Assembly (NCBI GenBank): GCA_951812575.1 | Contig: OX638322.1 | Location: 2,107,925 to 2,171,924 of the forward strand | Source of the DNA: Candidatus Binatia bacterium | GTDB taxonomy: Bacteria; Desulfobacterota; Binatia; Bin18 | Reading direction: 5' to 3' | Length of the DNA: 64,000 bases | In this document: positions 1 through 8,659 of the stretch, in pieces | Layout: every line of letters starts with the position of its first letter | Position numbering within the stretch: position 1 is the first letter of the stretch | Translations under genes and position numbers: made by a program | Notes under the pieces: model-generated | Told to the model about the DNA's origin: nothing | Databases searched by the model: none | What the model saw: only the letters and a program-made list of their open reading frames with translations

Positions 1-145
1 GGGTAATATCCCGGCGCAAAAACATCAGGTCGTGATAGGGGAGACGTTGGGCGAAATCCAGCATCAGTGGCCCATCGTCCGCGCCCATCATACGCAGGCT
101 CAGGACGGTATCTCTGACCTCAACGGTTTTGGGAAAACCTTCCAC
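1..145 (-). CDS. GNAT-like N-acetyltransferase, N-terminal fragment
   Basis: This gene enters from the left edge; only its first 48 codons are visible and the frame is open to base 1. It starts at a GTG at 145, preceded by an AGGAG ribosome site a few bases upstream. The peptide reads VEGFPKTVEVRDTVLSLRMM and continues with a DFAQRLPYHDLMFLRRDIT-type stretch. I associate that pattern with the N-terminus of small GNAT acetyltransferases (beta strand, 'DG..v.lRpl..eD', 'LP.eDl.fLR'). The acetyl-CoA-binding part lies outside the window, so the family call is an inference. It lies in the same direction as phaE-phaC, 40 bases downstream of phaC. Confidence 0.5.
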   Translation of the reverse strand, partial: MEGFPKTVEVRDTVLSLRMMGADDGPLMLDFAQRLPYHDLMFLRRDIT

Positions 146-185
146 GTTATTCTCCTCTTGTTGACTTTGCTGTGTGATCGCTCTC

Positions 186-1268
186 TCAGACTGAACGGTG
201 TGACAGCCAGGTATCCAGCTTTGGCCACAGCCGATAGATGGCGTTCCCCCCGGCGACCAGGCTGACATGGCCTCCCTTGAGAACAATTTCAGACTTATCT
301 GAACTGCCCACCAGCTTCACCAAATCCTGCGAGGCAGCAGACGGAACAATATGGTCGTGTTGGGCCGCCACATGCAGAAAGGGAACGGTGATGTTCCCCA
401 GGTCAACCCGGCGGCCGTCTAGCTCAAATGTATTCCGAACGAGTTTATTCTCACGCATAAAGTCGTTGACCAACTGACGGGCGGTCTCCCCCGGAAAAGG
501 GATATGATCCGCGGCCCAGCGGTCAAAGCGCAGGTGGGCGGTGACAAAGGCTTCGTTCTGGACGTTATCGAGCAGCTTCATCTGGCCGGCACTCTTCTGA
601 AACGGGCGCAGCATCTGGATCGAGGCGTCCATCAGTTCCGAGGGGATATTGCCCAGACTATCGATCAGCCGATCGAGATCAAAATGGGCCGGGTCGGTCC
701 AGGTGCGGTAGAGCGCCATGCCGTCCGAGTTCACCGGCGTGGTAAAACACACCAGATTCTTGAGCGGACCGTCAGGATACAGCGCCGCGTACAGCGCCGC
801 CAGAACTCCGCCCAGGCAATAGCCGATAACCGACACATCGGGCTCGCCCGAATCTTCGCCCACCACGGCCACACACTCGGGGATGAAATCGGTCACATAG
901 TCGTCCAGCCTGAGATGTTTATGTTCCCGGCGCGGCACCCCCCAGTCGGTCAGATACACGTCAAAACCCTGGAGCAGCAGATATTCGATAAAGCTCTGGC
1001 CTTTGGCCAGGTCGAGAATATAGGGCCGACTGACCAGGGACATCACGACCAGGACCGGGACCCGATACACCTCGGGGCTGAGGGGCCGATAGCGGTACAG
1101 CTTCATTGTGCCGCGTGTATGCACGACGTCTTTCGGGGTCGGCCCGACCTCAAGGTCGAGTTCGACCGGGGCCGGCAGGTCCGGGACGTTGCGCTGAATG
1201 GCGCGGTCTACCGTTTCCCGCGCTTTGGCTGCAACGTCTTCGTGCGACAGTTGTTGTGCTTGTTGCAT
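186..1268 (-). CDS. phaC: Class III poly(3-hydroxyalkanoate) synthase catalytic subunit PhaC
   Basis: Polymerises (R)-3-hydroxyacyl-CoA into PHA storage granules, acting with PhaE. At 360 aa it has class III length. The lipase-like box GYCLGG carries the nucleophile Cys151; Asp305 (QHDHIV) and His334 (GGHVSLVAG) complete the triad, at almost the same spacing as the Allochromatium enzyme. The alpha/beta-hydrolase core starts near residue 70, and DVYLTDWG at 103-110 is typical. It begins 12 bases downstream of phaE on the same strand, so the two are almost certainly one transcript. No phaA, phaB or depolymerase adjoins, although a thiolase lies 9 kb away. Confidence 0.93.
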   Translation of the reverse strand: MQQAQQLSHEDVAAKARETVDRAIQRNVPDLPAPVELDLEVGPTPKDVVHTRGTMKLYRYRPLSPEVYRVPVLVVMSLVSRPYILDLAKGQSFIEYLLLQGFDVYLTDWGVPRREHKHLRLDDYVTDFIPECVAVVGEDSGEPDVSVIGYCLGGVLAALYAALYPDGPLKNLVCFTTPVNSDGMALYRTWTDPAHFDLDRLIDSLGNIPSELMDASIQMLRPFQKSAGQMKLLDNVQNEAFVTAHLRFDRWAADHIPFPGETARQLVNDFMRENKLVRNTFELDGRRVDLGNITVPFLHVAAQHDHIVPSAASQDLVKLVGSSDKSEIVLKGGHVSLVAGGNAIYRLWPKLDTWLSHRSV

Positions 1269-1280
1269 GGGTTCTCATCC

Positions 1281-1679
1281 TTATTCTTCGACGGACGCCT
1301 TGGGTTGTTTGGTGCGTTTCGGACGGATGGGGCCGTCGTCCGCAGCCCCGCCCTCATATTCCGCCAGCAGGCGGCGCAGATGCCGAACCTCGACTTGGAG
1401 TCCGGCCACGGTATCTTCGAGTTCGCCGACCCGGTCGCTCAGCGCGATAATATCCGTGCGGGATGGGAGGTTGAGGGCGGCCAGGTATTGGGCCATGGAT
1501 TCGGTAAACATGCGGTGCAGATGCATCGCTTCCTGGACATACTTGCCCGTGGATTGGGCAAACTGATCATTGCCCAGAATACCCGACAGCGCGTCACTCC
1601 ACTGCTTCTCTGACTTTTGGTACCACTCGCGCCAGGTCCGGAGCGGGTCGAAATTTTGCGTGCCTTCAGTTTTGTCCAT
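1281..1679 (-). CDS. phaE: Short PhaE-like PHA synthase subunit
   Basis: Probable non-catalytic partner of PhaC. The frame is open upstream to 1865, but the start chosen is the ATG at 1679: it has a good AAAGGAG site seven bases upstream, and the protein (MDKTEGTQNF...) begins with the WREWYQKSEKQW pattern expected near a PhaE N-terminus. The product is 132 aa, far shorter than the roughly 350-aa PhaE of purple sulfur bacteria and closer to the short haloarchaeal type. Residues about 77-108 look like a coiled coil (LSDRVGELEDTVAGLQVEV), followed by a basic tail. The context next to class III phaC supports the call; a phasin-like role is the alternative. Confidence 0.75.
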   Translation of the reverse strand: MDKTEGTQNFDPLRTWREWYQKSEKQWSDALSGILGNDQFAQSTGKYVQEAMHLHRMFTESMAQYLAALNLPSRTDIIALSDRVGELEDTVAGLQVEVRHLRRLLAEYEGGAADDGPIRPKRTKQPKASVEE

Positions 1680-1794
1680 ACGAACGCTCTCCTTTACGGG
1701 CTGGTTGGAGGGGGGCGGGAAAGAGAAGTGGAGGTCAGTGCTGATTTTAGCGGCCACGATAGGAGGCGTGACAAGGATGCACAAGGCGACGGGT

Positions 1795-1808
1795 GTCACA
1801 TAGGTGAC
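1795..1808. promoter_or_regulatory. Inverted repeat in the phaE-mutS divergent intergenic region
   Basis: The 294-base gap between divergent phaE and mutS holds the inverted repeat GTCAC-4 nt-GTGAC. No convincing sigma-70 boxes could be assigned to either gene. It is listed as a possible protein-binding site only; the arms are short and could arise by chance. Confidence 0.25.
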
Positions 1809-1973
1809 GGAAAGCGTCGTTTCTCCCAATAATTTGGTGTTTTTGTGATGTGCGTGACAAACCACGCTGTCCCCGATGCTCAGGAAGTCAAGGAGTGGCG
1901 GCGTGCGGACGACGAGTGTGGGAACATATGGTAGAGTCGGAAACCTGCTTCGAGAGCGGAACTGGCGGACGCC

Positions 1974-4571
1974 ATGGCAAAAAAGACTACCTCTCCTCCT
2001 TCTCCATCTGCCTCACGCGCGGCAACCGATATGATGGAGCAGTACTGGCAGGTCAAGGAACAGTACAAAGACGAACTGCTGTTCTACCGTTTCGGCGATT
2101 TCTACGAGATGTTTTTTGACGACGCAGCAATAGCAGCACGTGAATTGGATATCGTGCTGACCGCCCGCGCACACGGCAAAGGCAGCGAAAAGGTCCCCAT
2201 GTGCGGGGTGCCGCATTATCGCCTGGAGCCGTATCTCACCCGGCTGGTCGAGAAGGGCTATAAGGTTGCGGTGTGTGAACAGCTTGAGGGGTCCCACAAG
2301 GGAAAAGGGATTATTCCGCGCGATGTGGTGCGTATTGTCACACCGGGGACCTTGTTTGAATCCGAGAACCAGGAACGAACGCTGGTTGCCGTTTTGTCCG
2401 AAAAAGATGCGGTCGGCGTCGCCAGTCTGGACCTGGCGACGGCTGAATTTCTGGTTGCCGAAACGAACGTCTCTGATTTACCCAGCCTGCTGGAGAAGCT
2501 CCAACCGCAAGAATTGGTCTGTGTGGCTGGTGAGTCGTGTGATACGGGTTGGAGTCGTCAGGTCTGCCGTACCGAACGCCCGGCCGAGGTGTTTCGTTTT
2601 GAACAGGCGCGTGCACTACTCAGCAAGCAGTTTGGTCGCAAGCGCATCGACGCGCTCGTTTTCTCCCATCGGCATGCCCTGTGCGCAGCCGGAGCGTTAT
2701 TTGCCTATGCGCGAGAAACGCAGCGTGCGTTTCTGCCCCATGTCCGTGCGCCTGAGCCGTATCGGCACGATGCCTTTGTCGTGCTCGACCCGCAGACGCA
2801 GCGCAACCTCGAACTGGTGGAAAATGTGTTCGAGGGCTCGTCCGAGGGAACCGTGCTGACCGTACTGGATCACACCACTACTCGGATGGGCAAGCGACGC
2901 TTGCGGCACTGGGTGCTGCATCCCCTGCGCGCGGTCGATGAGATTCACACCCGCCAGGAGGCGATCGCCGAACTGAGCCGCCGGCATGAGGTGCGGACAG
3001 AGTTGCGGCGTGTCCTCTCCGGCATCCCAGACCTCGAACGTCTGACTTCACGCACTACGTCCGCGATTGCCAACCCGCGAGACCTGGCAGCTCTGAAATC
3101 CGCCCTGGTTCGCCTGCCGGAACTCCACGCCGCCCTGACTATGGCCGAGAGCCGTCTGCTGACGACGTCTTATGAAGAAATCGATCTGCTGGACGATGTG
3201 ACTGACGAGATTGCCCACACCCTTCTTGAAGAGCCGAAACCCACGGCCAAAGAGGGTGGGCTGATTCGGGCCGGCGTCTCTGCCGACCTGGACGAACTGC
3301 GGGCGATTCAGACCGATGGAACGGGCTGGCTGGCCGAATATGAACAGCAAGAGCGGGAACGCGCTCAGATTCCCAACCTCAAGGTCGGCTTTAACAAGGT
3401 CTTCGGGTATTACGTGGAAATCACCAAGTCGGCGCTCAGCCGGGTGCCCACAAACTACATCCGCCGCCAAACCCTGGTCAACGCCGAACGCTTTGTCACG
3501 GATGAACTGCGCGCCTTTGAATCCACGGTGTTGTCCGCGACAGACCGGGGCAATCAGTTAGAATATACCCTCTTTACCCAACTCAGACAGCAGGTCGCCG
3601 CTCAGGCCGAGCGGCTGCGCCACACCGCACGCATTATTGGGACCCTCGACGCGCTGGGTTCCCTGGCGGAGTTAGTCGCGAAGAAGGGTTGGATTCGTCC
3701 TGAGGTCACCGACGCGTACAAGCTGTCCATAGAAGAGGGCCGGCACCCGGTGCTTGACATGCGCGACACGCAATTCGTGCCGAACGACCTGCGCTTGGAT
3801 ACCAGCCGGCACGTCCTGATCATCACCGGCCCCAACGCAGCGGGGAAAAGTACCTATGCGCGTCAGGCGGCGCTGCTCGTGCTGCTGGCCCAAATGGGGA
3901 GTTTCATTCCCGCTCGGGCTGCGACCATTGGGGCCGTGGACCGTATTTTCACCCGGGTCGGCGCGGCCGATTTTCTGGCGCAGGGGTTATCGACCTTTAT
4001 GGTCGAGATGATGGAGACAGCGAATATCCTGAAGCATGCAACCGAGCGGAGTCTGATTATTCTCGACGAAGTCGGCCGGGGAACCGGCACGACGGACGGC
4101 CGCGCCCTGGCCCAGGCGGTCGCCGAAAAGCTGGCCACCCAAGTCCGGGCCAAGACCTTGTTTACCACCCATTATCACGAACTGGCGCCGGTCGCTGACG
4201 CTCTGCCCGGAGTGGCCAACGCCCGACTTGAGGTCCGCGAGAACCGGGACGAAGTAAGCTTTCTCTATAAGGTCGTGCCGGGGGCAGCCCAAAAGAGTTA
4301 CGGCCTGTATGTCGCCAAGCTGGCCGGACTGCCCCCCGATGTGGTCGAGCGGGCCGAGACGTTATTAGCCGAGTTTGAAGCGGAGCAGCCCCCTGCGGGT
4401 GGCCAGAAACAGACAGCGGAACAACCCCAGCCGCAGACTGGCCAAGCCGTTGTAGACCGTCTCGCCCAGGTGGACCCGCTGCGGACCACGCCGATTGAGG
4501 CGCTGCTGTTGATTGCCGAATTAAAGCGAATGGCTGAGGGAGGAACGGGCACGGAGACCCTCGACAATTGA
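1974..4571 (+). CDS. mutS: DNA mismatch repair ATPase MutS
   Basis: Recognises base mismatches and small loops and recruits MutL. It is 865 aa, the full bacterial MutS length. The mismatch-reading motif GDFYEMF lies at residues 41-47, with Phe43 and Glu45 as the expected wedge and hydrogen-bonding residues. Connector, lever and clamp domains follow, then the ATPase with Walker A GPNAAGKST near residue 618, a Walker B region LIILDEVGRGT, and the TFFTTHYHEL-type motif (here LFTTHYHEL). A short Gln/Pro-rich linker precedes a C-terminal helical tail. mutL starts 37 bases downstream, so the two probably form an operon. Confidence 0.97.
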   Translation: MAKKTTSPPSPSASRAATDMMEQYWQVKEQYKDELLFYRFGDFYEMFFDDAAIAARELDIVLTARAHGKGSEKVPMCGVPHYRLEPYLTRLVEKGYKVAVCEQLEGSHKGKGIIPRDVVRIVTPGTLFESENQERTLVAVLSEKDAVGVASLDLATAEFLVAETNVSDLPSLLEKLQPQELVCVAGESCDTGWSRQVCRTERPAEVFRFEQARALLSKQFGRKRIDALVFSHRHALCAAGALFAYARETQRAFLPHVRAPEPYRHDAFVVLDPQTQRNLELVENVFEGSSEGTVLTVLDHTTTRMGKRRLRHWVLHPLRAVDEIHTRQEAIAELSRRHEVRTELRRVLSGIPDLERLTSRTTSAIANPRDLAALKSALVRLPELHAALTMAESRLLTTSYEEIDLLDDVTDEIAHTLLEEPKPTAKEGGLIRAGVSADLDELRAIQTDGTGWLAEYEQQERERAQIPNLKVGFNKVFGYYVEITKSALSRVPTNYIRRQTLVNAERFVTDELRAFESTVLSATDRGNQLEYTLFTQLRQQVAAQAERLRHTARIIGTLDALGSLAELVAKKGWIRPEVTDAYKLSIEEGRHPVLDMRDTQFVPNDLRLDTSRHVLIITGPNAAGKSTYARQAALLVLLAQMGSFIPARAATIGAVDRIFTRVGAADFLAQGLSTFMVEMMETANILKHATERSLIILDEVGRGTGTTDGRALAQAVAEKLATQVRAKTLFTTHYHELAPVADALPGVANARLEVRENRDEVSFLYKVVPGAAQKSYGLYVAKLAGLPPDVVERAETLLAEFEAEQPPAGGQKQTAEQPQPQTGQAVVDRLAQVDPLRTTPIEALLLIAELKRMAEGGTGTETLDN

Positions 4572-4608
4572 CGCCGTGCCCCGCACAATCACACGGACAT
4601 CCACAGTC

Positions 4609-6195
4609 ATGCCCATCCGCATCCTTCCCCTTGACGTCCAGCAGAAGATCGCCGCCGGTGAGGTGGTGGAACGACCGGCCAGCGTGGTCAAGGAACTCAT
4701 GGAGAATGCCCTGGATGCCGGGGCACAGACGATCAGGGTGGAGGTCGAGGAGGCCGGCCGGCGGCTGATTCGCGTTACCGACGATGGTGCGGGCTTGGTC
4801 GCGGACGAAGTCGCGCTCGCGTGTGAACGCTTTGCGACCAGTAAAATTCAGCACGACCGCGACCTGACCCGCGTCCAAACCTTTGGCTTTCGCGGGGAGG
4901 CCTTACCCAGTATTGCCGCGATCTCACGGCTGCGGCTTTTGAGTCGGCCGCCCCGCGCTCCGCTGGGAGTGGTCGTCAAAAGTGAAGGCGGAGAACTGAG
5001 TCCCGTTCAGGAGGCCGGAGCACCGGTTGGGACCTGCGTCGAGGTCGTTGACCTGTTTTACAATACTCCGGCGCGCTTGCAGTTCATGCGCAGTTTGCGG
5101 ACCGAGTACGGCCACATCATGGGCGCGTTCACGCGCTTTGCCTTGGCGTTCCCGGAGAAAACCCTCTCGCTGTCGTTTGACGGCCGCGAGGTCTACAACT
5201 TTCCGTCCGTCCCGTTTCAGGAGCGGGTCGCTGCCTGCTTTGGCAGTGAGACCGCCTCTCGCCTGGAGACGTTTGAGAACACGGGTCTGAACGGTCGTGT
5301 CTGGGGATTTCTGGTGACGCAGGAGGAAGCTTGGCGCCGACGCTACTACTTCTTTGTGAATCGACGAGCTGTGCGTAACGCCACCCTGTATCGGGTCGTG
5401 CGTGACACCCTCGGCAACGACGGCGGTATGGTATGTCTGTTCGTCGAACTGCATCCCTCCCAACTGAACGTGAATATCCATCCCGCCAAGACCGAAGTGC
5501 GTTTTCGAGACGACCCGAGTGTGTATGATCTGGTTCGAGGCGGTCTCCAACGCCGTGCCACGCCAGGCTGGCTTACGGCTTCGCAGGTTGCTGAAGACGG
5601 AGTGTCGTATGGAGAAGGACCGTACGCGGGCTTCTCTCCAGTCGGCCAGGTGGAAGCCACCTTCCTGCTGACTTTATCCGAAGGACATTTGTATCTGCTG
5701 GATCAACACGCCGCCGAAGAACGCGTGTTGTACGAACGACTCAAAAACGGACAGGTTCAGAGTCGGCCCCTCATCTCGCCTCAAGTCGTCCAACTCTCAG
5801 CCGAAGAGCATGCTTTCTTTGATGAGCGGGCTGAAGCCTTTGCCGCGTGTGGTTTCAGCGCCGAACTTTTTGGGCCGCATGTGCTGGCGCTCCGTGCGAT
5901 TCCTGAGTTTCTCGATCCCAAAACGTCGGGCCTGACCTTCTCTCGTCTTGTCACCCGTGTCCGCACTCAGAAAGAAGACCTGCATCAAGCCCTGTCCTGT
6001 CTCGGAGCGATCAAAGCCGGTCAGGTCCTCGACCACGAAGCGCAAAGCCGTCTCCTCAACGCCTGGACCCAAACGACCAATCCCCACGCCTGCGCTCATA
6101 ACCGCCCGGTGTATTTCCGTCTGTCGCTCGACGAAGTCCGCCGTAAAGTTGGCAGGACAGGCTTGGGCTGTGGGTTTGAGAAAGAAGAAGACTAA
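4609..6195 (+). CDS. mutL: DNA mismatch repair protein MutL, endonuclease type
   Basis: Mismatch-repair matchmaker and nicking enzyme. The start at 4609 gives MPIRILPLDVQQKIAAGEVVERP, the canonical MutL opening; an in-frame GTG at 4576 would add 11 residues. GHKL ATPase motifs are visible: ENALDAGA, DDGAGL, TSKI and FGFRGEAL. The C-terminal dimerisation domain carries the endonuclease motif DQHAAEERVLYE beginning at Asp365, which matches DQHA(X)2E(X)4E. This is therefore the nicking form found in bacteria without MutH. The usual CPHGRP motif reads CAHNRP. At 528 aa the linker between the domains is short. The last ten residues pass the normal end of the family and run up to a pseudogene junction. 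Confidence 0.95.
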   Translation: MPIRILPLDVQQKIAAGEVVERPASVVKELMENALDAGAQTIRVEVEEAGRRLIRVTDDGAGLVADEVALACERFATSKIQHDRDLTRVQTFGFRGEALPSIAAISRLRLLSRPPRAPLGVVVKSEGGELSPVQEAGAPVGTCVEVVDLFYNTPARLQFMRSLRTEYGHIMGAFTRFALAFPEKTLSLSFDGREVYNFPSVPFQERVAACFGSETASRLETFENTGLNGRVWGFLVTQEEAWRRRYYFFVNRRAVRNATLYRVVRDTLGNDGGMVCLFVELHPSQLNVNIHPAKTEVRFRDDPSVYDLVRGGLQRRATPGWLTASQVAEDGVSYGEGPYAGFSPVGQVEATFLLTLSEGHLYLLDQHAAEERVLYERLKNGQVQSRPLISPQVVQLSAEEHAFFDERAEAFAACGFSAELFGPHVLALRAIPEFLDPKTSGLTFSRLVTRVRTQKEDLHQALSCLGAIKAGQVLDHEAQSRLLNAWTQTTNPHACAHNRPVYFRLSLDEVRRKVGRTGLGCGFEKEED

Positions 6196-6198
6196 TGA

Positions 6199-6486
6199 AG
6201 TCAGGATCTCGATACGCATTGGGGGAACCCCCATACGCACGATATTTCTTTCCTGTAGGAAGAGATCTTCTGAAAGATCTGGAGTCGTAAATCCGAACTC
6301 TTGTAAAGCCGTCACAATTTTGGCGGCGTTTTCTGGAGTTCGCGCAATCCAGATATCGAGGTCATTAGTTGTCCGCGGCTAGCCATGATACCCGACTGCG
6401 TAACCGCCAATGAGGAGATACTCACAGCTGTGAGAGTTTAACAATCTCAAGAACTCTTTGAAGTCGGGCGGCAGTGCGATCTCCAT
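6199..6486 (-). pseudogene. Broken nucleotidyltransferase (DUF6036/AbiEii-like)
   Basis: Reading from the ATG at 6486 gives MEIALPPDFKEFLRLLNSH, then LLIGGYAVGYHG, an in-frame TAG, and in the same frame PRTTNDLDIWIARTPENAA and VRMGVPPMRIEILTS. That is the familiar start of a nucleotidyltransferase-fold protein of about 140-150 aa (GG motif, then the DLDIW acidic pair). The TAG sits where a Tyr codon is expected after YHG, and the 3' part is lost at about 6199, right behind mutL. One nonsense mutation plus a truncation makes it a pseudogene. Its small upstream partner is still open. Confidence 0.72.
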
Positions 6487-6637
6487 AATTAATCCGGCGG
6501 AGCACTTCGACATGCCGTAATCGCTCATGAGGGGAGCGGGAGCACCAGTATACCCTCTCATCTGACTCGTCACCAAGGGGCACGGTGGAGAAGGCCGTTT
6601 TATCGATTTTGAGAGCGGAGGGAGAATTTGAGGTCAT
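6422..6637 (-). CDS. Small protein usually paired with a nucleotidyltransferase
   Basis: 71 aa, beginning at an ATG at 6637 with AAAGGA eight bases upstream. The sequence (DKTAFSTVPLGDESDERVYW, then ERLRHVEVLRRINYG and LQRVLEIV) resembles a common small protein that precedes DUF6036-type nucleotidyltransferases, typically 'YW..rtpeERL..lE.lR.inYG'. The 3' end overlaps the start of the broken nucleotidyltransferase by 65 bases, the usual coupled arrangement of such pairs. The pair is toxin-antitoxin-like by context, but I know no proven biochemical role. With the partner broken, this gene is probably a relic in decay. Confidence 0.5.
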   Translation of the reverse strand: MTSNSPSALKIDKTAFSTVPLGDESDERVYWCSRSPHERLRHVEVLRRINYGDRTAARLQRVLEIVKLSQL

Positions 6638-6750
6638 ATTGAGAAATCCTTTTGAAGAAAAATTATAGCCGAATGGCTAGAGAATCCCTATGCCCCAGTA
6701 ACCTTTTCTCGCCCATCTGCAACTTTTCAGAATTTCCTAAATCAACACCT

Positions 6751-7758
6751 TCACCCCATCCGCTTGGGATCGGGCTGCATATGGCCCAGAATCGGGTGCG
6801 GCCGGTAGGGCTCTTCGAGGGTGGCCACTTCTTCCGGGCTGAGCTTGATATCGACCGTCTCAAAGATTTCCTTGAGATGATGCGTCTTGGTTGCGCCGAT
6901 GATGGGGGCGATCACTCCGGGTGCCTGGAGTACCCAGGCGCAGGCGACCTGAGTCGGTGACACGCCACGCTCTTGAGCGACTTTCCCTACGGCGGCGGCC
7001 ACTTCCTCGTCGCTGTCGTTAAAATACATCCGGCGCGTCATCGGATCGGTTTGCGCCCGCTTGGTCGGGCCTTCTCCCTCCACTTTTGTACGGTTGCCGG
7101 CGAAATAACCGCGGGCGAGCGGACTCCACGGAATCAGCGCGACCCCCTGGTCTATGCACAACGGATTCATTTCGCGCTCTTCCTCACGATAGATCAGGTT
7201 GTAGTGGTTCTGCATGGCGACAAAACGATGCCAGCCGTGCTCTTTGGCCGTATAGAGCGCCTTGGAGAACTGCCAGGCGGCCATGCTGCTGGCTCCGAGG
7301 TAGCGCACCTTGCCGGCGCGGACGAGGCTATCAAGCGCTTCGAGCGTTTCTTCAATCGGCGTGGAAAAGTCCCAGCGGTGAATCTGGTACAGGTCGATAT
7401 AGTCCATTTTGAGGCGGCGCAGGGAATACTCACAGGCTTCAATGATATGTTTGCGGCTCAGCCCCCGTCGGTTCGGGCCATCGCCCATGGGCCCGTTGAC
7501 CTTGGTCGCCAGGACAATATCGTCGCGCGAGGCCATCTCACCCAGCCACTTGCCGGTAATCTCCTCGCTCACGCCAATCGAGTAGACATCCGCGGTATCA
7601 AAAAAGGTCACACCCGATTCAAGGGCGAGCGCGAAGTGCTCTCGCGCCTCGTCTTCCCCGATGGTCCATTTGCGCCATTTGCCATCCCCGTAGCTCATGC
7701 ATCCCATGCAGATGCGCGAAACCGTCATCCCCGTATTCCCGAGCCTTGCGTACTCCAT
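6751..7758 (-). CDS. Aldo/keto reductase
   Basis: NADPH-dependent oxidoreductase with a TIM-barrel fold. The ATG at 7758 is preferred over upstream codons because GGAG lies just before it and the protein then starts MEYARLGNTGMTVSRICMGC, the standard family opening. Catalytic tetrad motifs are visible: Asp and Tyr in FFDTADVYS, Lys in LATKVNG, His in YQIHRWD. The C-terminal cofactor segment PIIGATKTHHLKE is present. Length (335 aa) fits the yeast/bacterial general AKR group (AKR11-13-like). The substrate cannot be inferred. It is divergent from the MNT-HEPN pair. Confidence 0.9.
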   Translation of the reverse strand: MEYARLGNTGMTVSRICMGCMSYGDGKWRKWTIGEDEAREHFALALESGVTFFDTADVYSIGVSEEITGKWLGEMASRDDIVLATKVNGPMGDGPNRRGLSRKHIIEACEYSLRRLKMDYIDLYQIHRWDFSTPIEETLEALDSLVRAGKVRYLGASSMAAWQFSKALYTAKEHGWHRFVAMQNHYNLIYREEEREMNPLCIDQGVALIPWSPLARGYFAGNRTKVEGEGPTKRAQTDPMTRRMYFNDSDEEVAAAVGKVAQERGVSPTQVACAWVLQAPGVIAPIIGATKTHHLKEIFETVDIKLSPEEVATLEEPYRPHPILGHMQPDPKRMG

Positions 7759-7886
7759 GCATTCTCCAATCTGATTTTGACTCTTGTTACACTTGTCCAC
7801 AGTGCGTCGTCTGTCAAGCGGACGGAAGAGTCAGAGGACAGTCAGGATTTGCAGGAAGCCAATATCCTGTTAGAAAAATTATCGAG

Positions 7887-8210
7887 ATGGCCGTTGAGAT
7901 GAAAAGTATCGAGGAGCTGGCGGCTCGAATTGTGCGAGAATTCCGGCCAGAGCGAGTGATCTTATTTGGATCGCACGCGTACGGAACACCTACGGCTCAG
8001 TCAGATGTGGACCTGCTCGTCGTCCTCTGCCATGAGGGGAAAGGAACTCGCAAGGCCGTGGAGATACTCAATGCGATCAATCCTACGATCCCAGTCGACT
8101 TACTCGTCCATACTCCGGAGCGACTTGCACGGCGTTTGGCTCAGCATGACTTTTTTCTCCAGGAGGTGATGGAGAAAGGGCGCGTTCTGTATGAAGCCTC
8201 TCACCCGTGA
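7887..8210 (+). CDS. MNT-domain nucleotidyltransferase (antitoxin of MNT-HEPN pair)
   Basis: 107-aa minimal nucleotidyltransferase with the hallmark GSHAYGTPTAQSDVDLLV, in which the GS helix turn and both Asp residues of the DxD motif are intact. In characterised MNT-HEPN systems this protein adenylylates and so inactivates the HEPN ribonuclease. Two nearby ATGs (7887 and 7899) are possible starts and neither has a strong ribosome site. The 3' end overlaps the HEPN gene by 20 bases, as expected for a coupled toxin-antitoxin operon. Confidence 0.87.
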   Translation: MAVEMKSIEELAARIVREFRPERVILFGSHAYGTPTAQSDVDLLVVLCHEGKGTRKAVEILNAINPTIPVDLLVHTPERLARRLAQHDFFLQEVMEKGRVLYEASHP

Positions 8211-8577
8211 ATGGGTGGAGAAAGCAGAAGGAGATTTTGCGACAGCTTCCCGTGAACTGCGAGCGCGGAAGTCTCCAAACTATGATGCCGCGTGCTTCCA
8301 TGCCCAACAATGTATCGAGAAATATCTCAAGGCCCGTCTGCAAGAGGCAGATATCGCCTTTGGGAGAACCCACAATCTCGTTGCTCTTTTAGACTTCTTG
8401 GGGCCGCTTGAGCCGGCTTGGGAAATTCTCCGTCCTCATCTCCGCGCGTTAACCGCTTTTGCTGTCGCCTCTCGATATCCGGGAGAGTCGGCGGATAAAG
8501 AAGATGCCCGTGAAGCGTTGACTTTGTGCCGGACGGTACGCCATCGGATTCGGCATGATTTGGGGATTGATTCATAG
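8191..8577 (+). CDS. HEPN-domain protein (toxin of MNT-HEPN pair)
   Basis: 128 aa, all-helical HEPN fold with an N-terminal WVEKAEGDFATA helix and a middle FHAQQCIEKYLKA helix. The C-terminal motif CRTVRHRIRHDL contains Arg117-x4-His122, fitting the Rx4-6H ribonuclease motif. The upstream gene supplies the cognate nucleotidyltransferase. Here the toxin-like gene is second in the operon. All key residues are present, so the pair looks functional. Confidence 0.87.
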   Translation: MKPLTREWVEKAEGDFATASRELRARKSPNYDAACFHAQQCIEKYLKARLQEADIAFGRTHNLVALLDFLGPLEPAWEILRPHLRALTAFAVASRYPGESADKEDAREALTLCRTVRHRIRHDLGIDS

Positions 8578-8659
8578 GCGTCGTGATTGTATTCCGATCA
8601 ATCCATGTTCCACTACCTTTTCAACCGTGGGATTCATCGACACATGAAGGAGAGCAGAC

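Noticed and set aside
504..1613. 369-codon plus-strand frame opposite phaC and phaE
   Set aside because: It runs antisense to two clear genes, has no family features and reflects codon bias of the true strand.
6367..6372. TAG readthrough or amber recoding at the nucleotidyltransferase and at 22651
   Set aside because: Many intact genes here end in TAG, no suppressor tRNA or pyrrolysine gene is visible, and the first gene is also truncated, so simple decay explains both.
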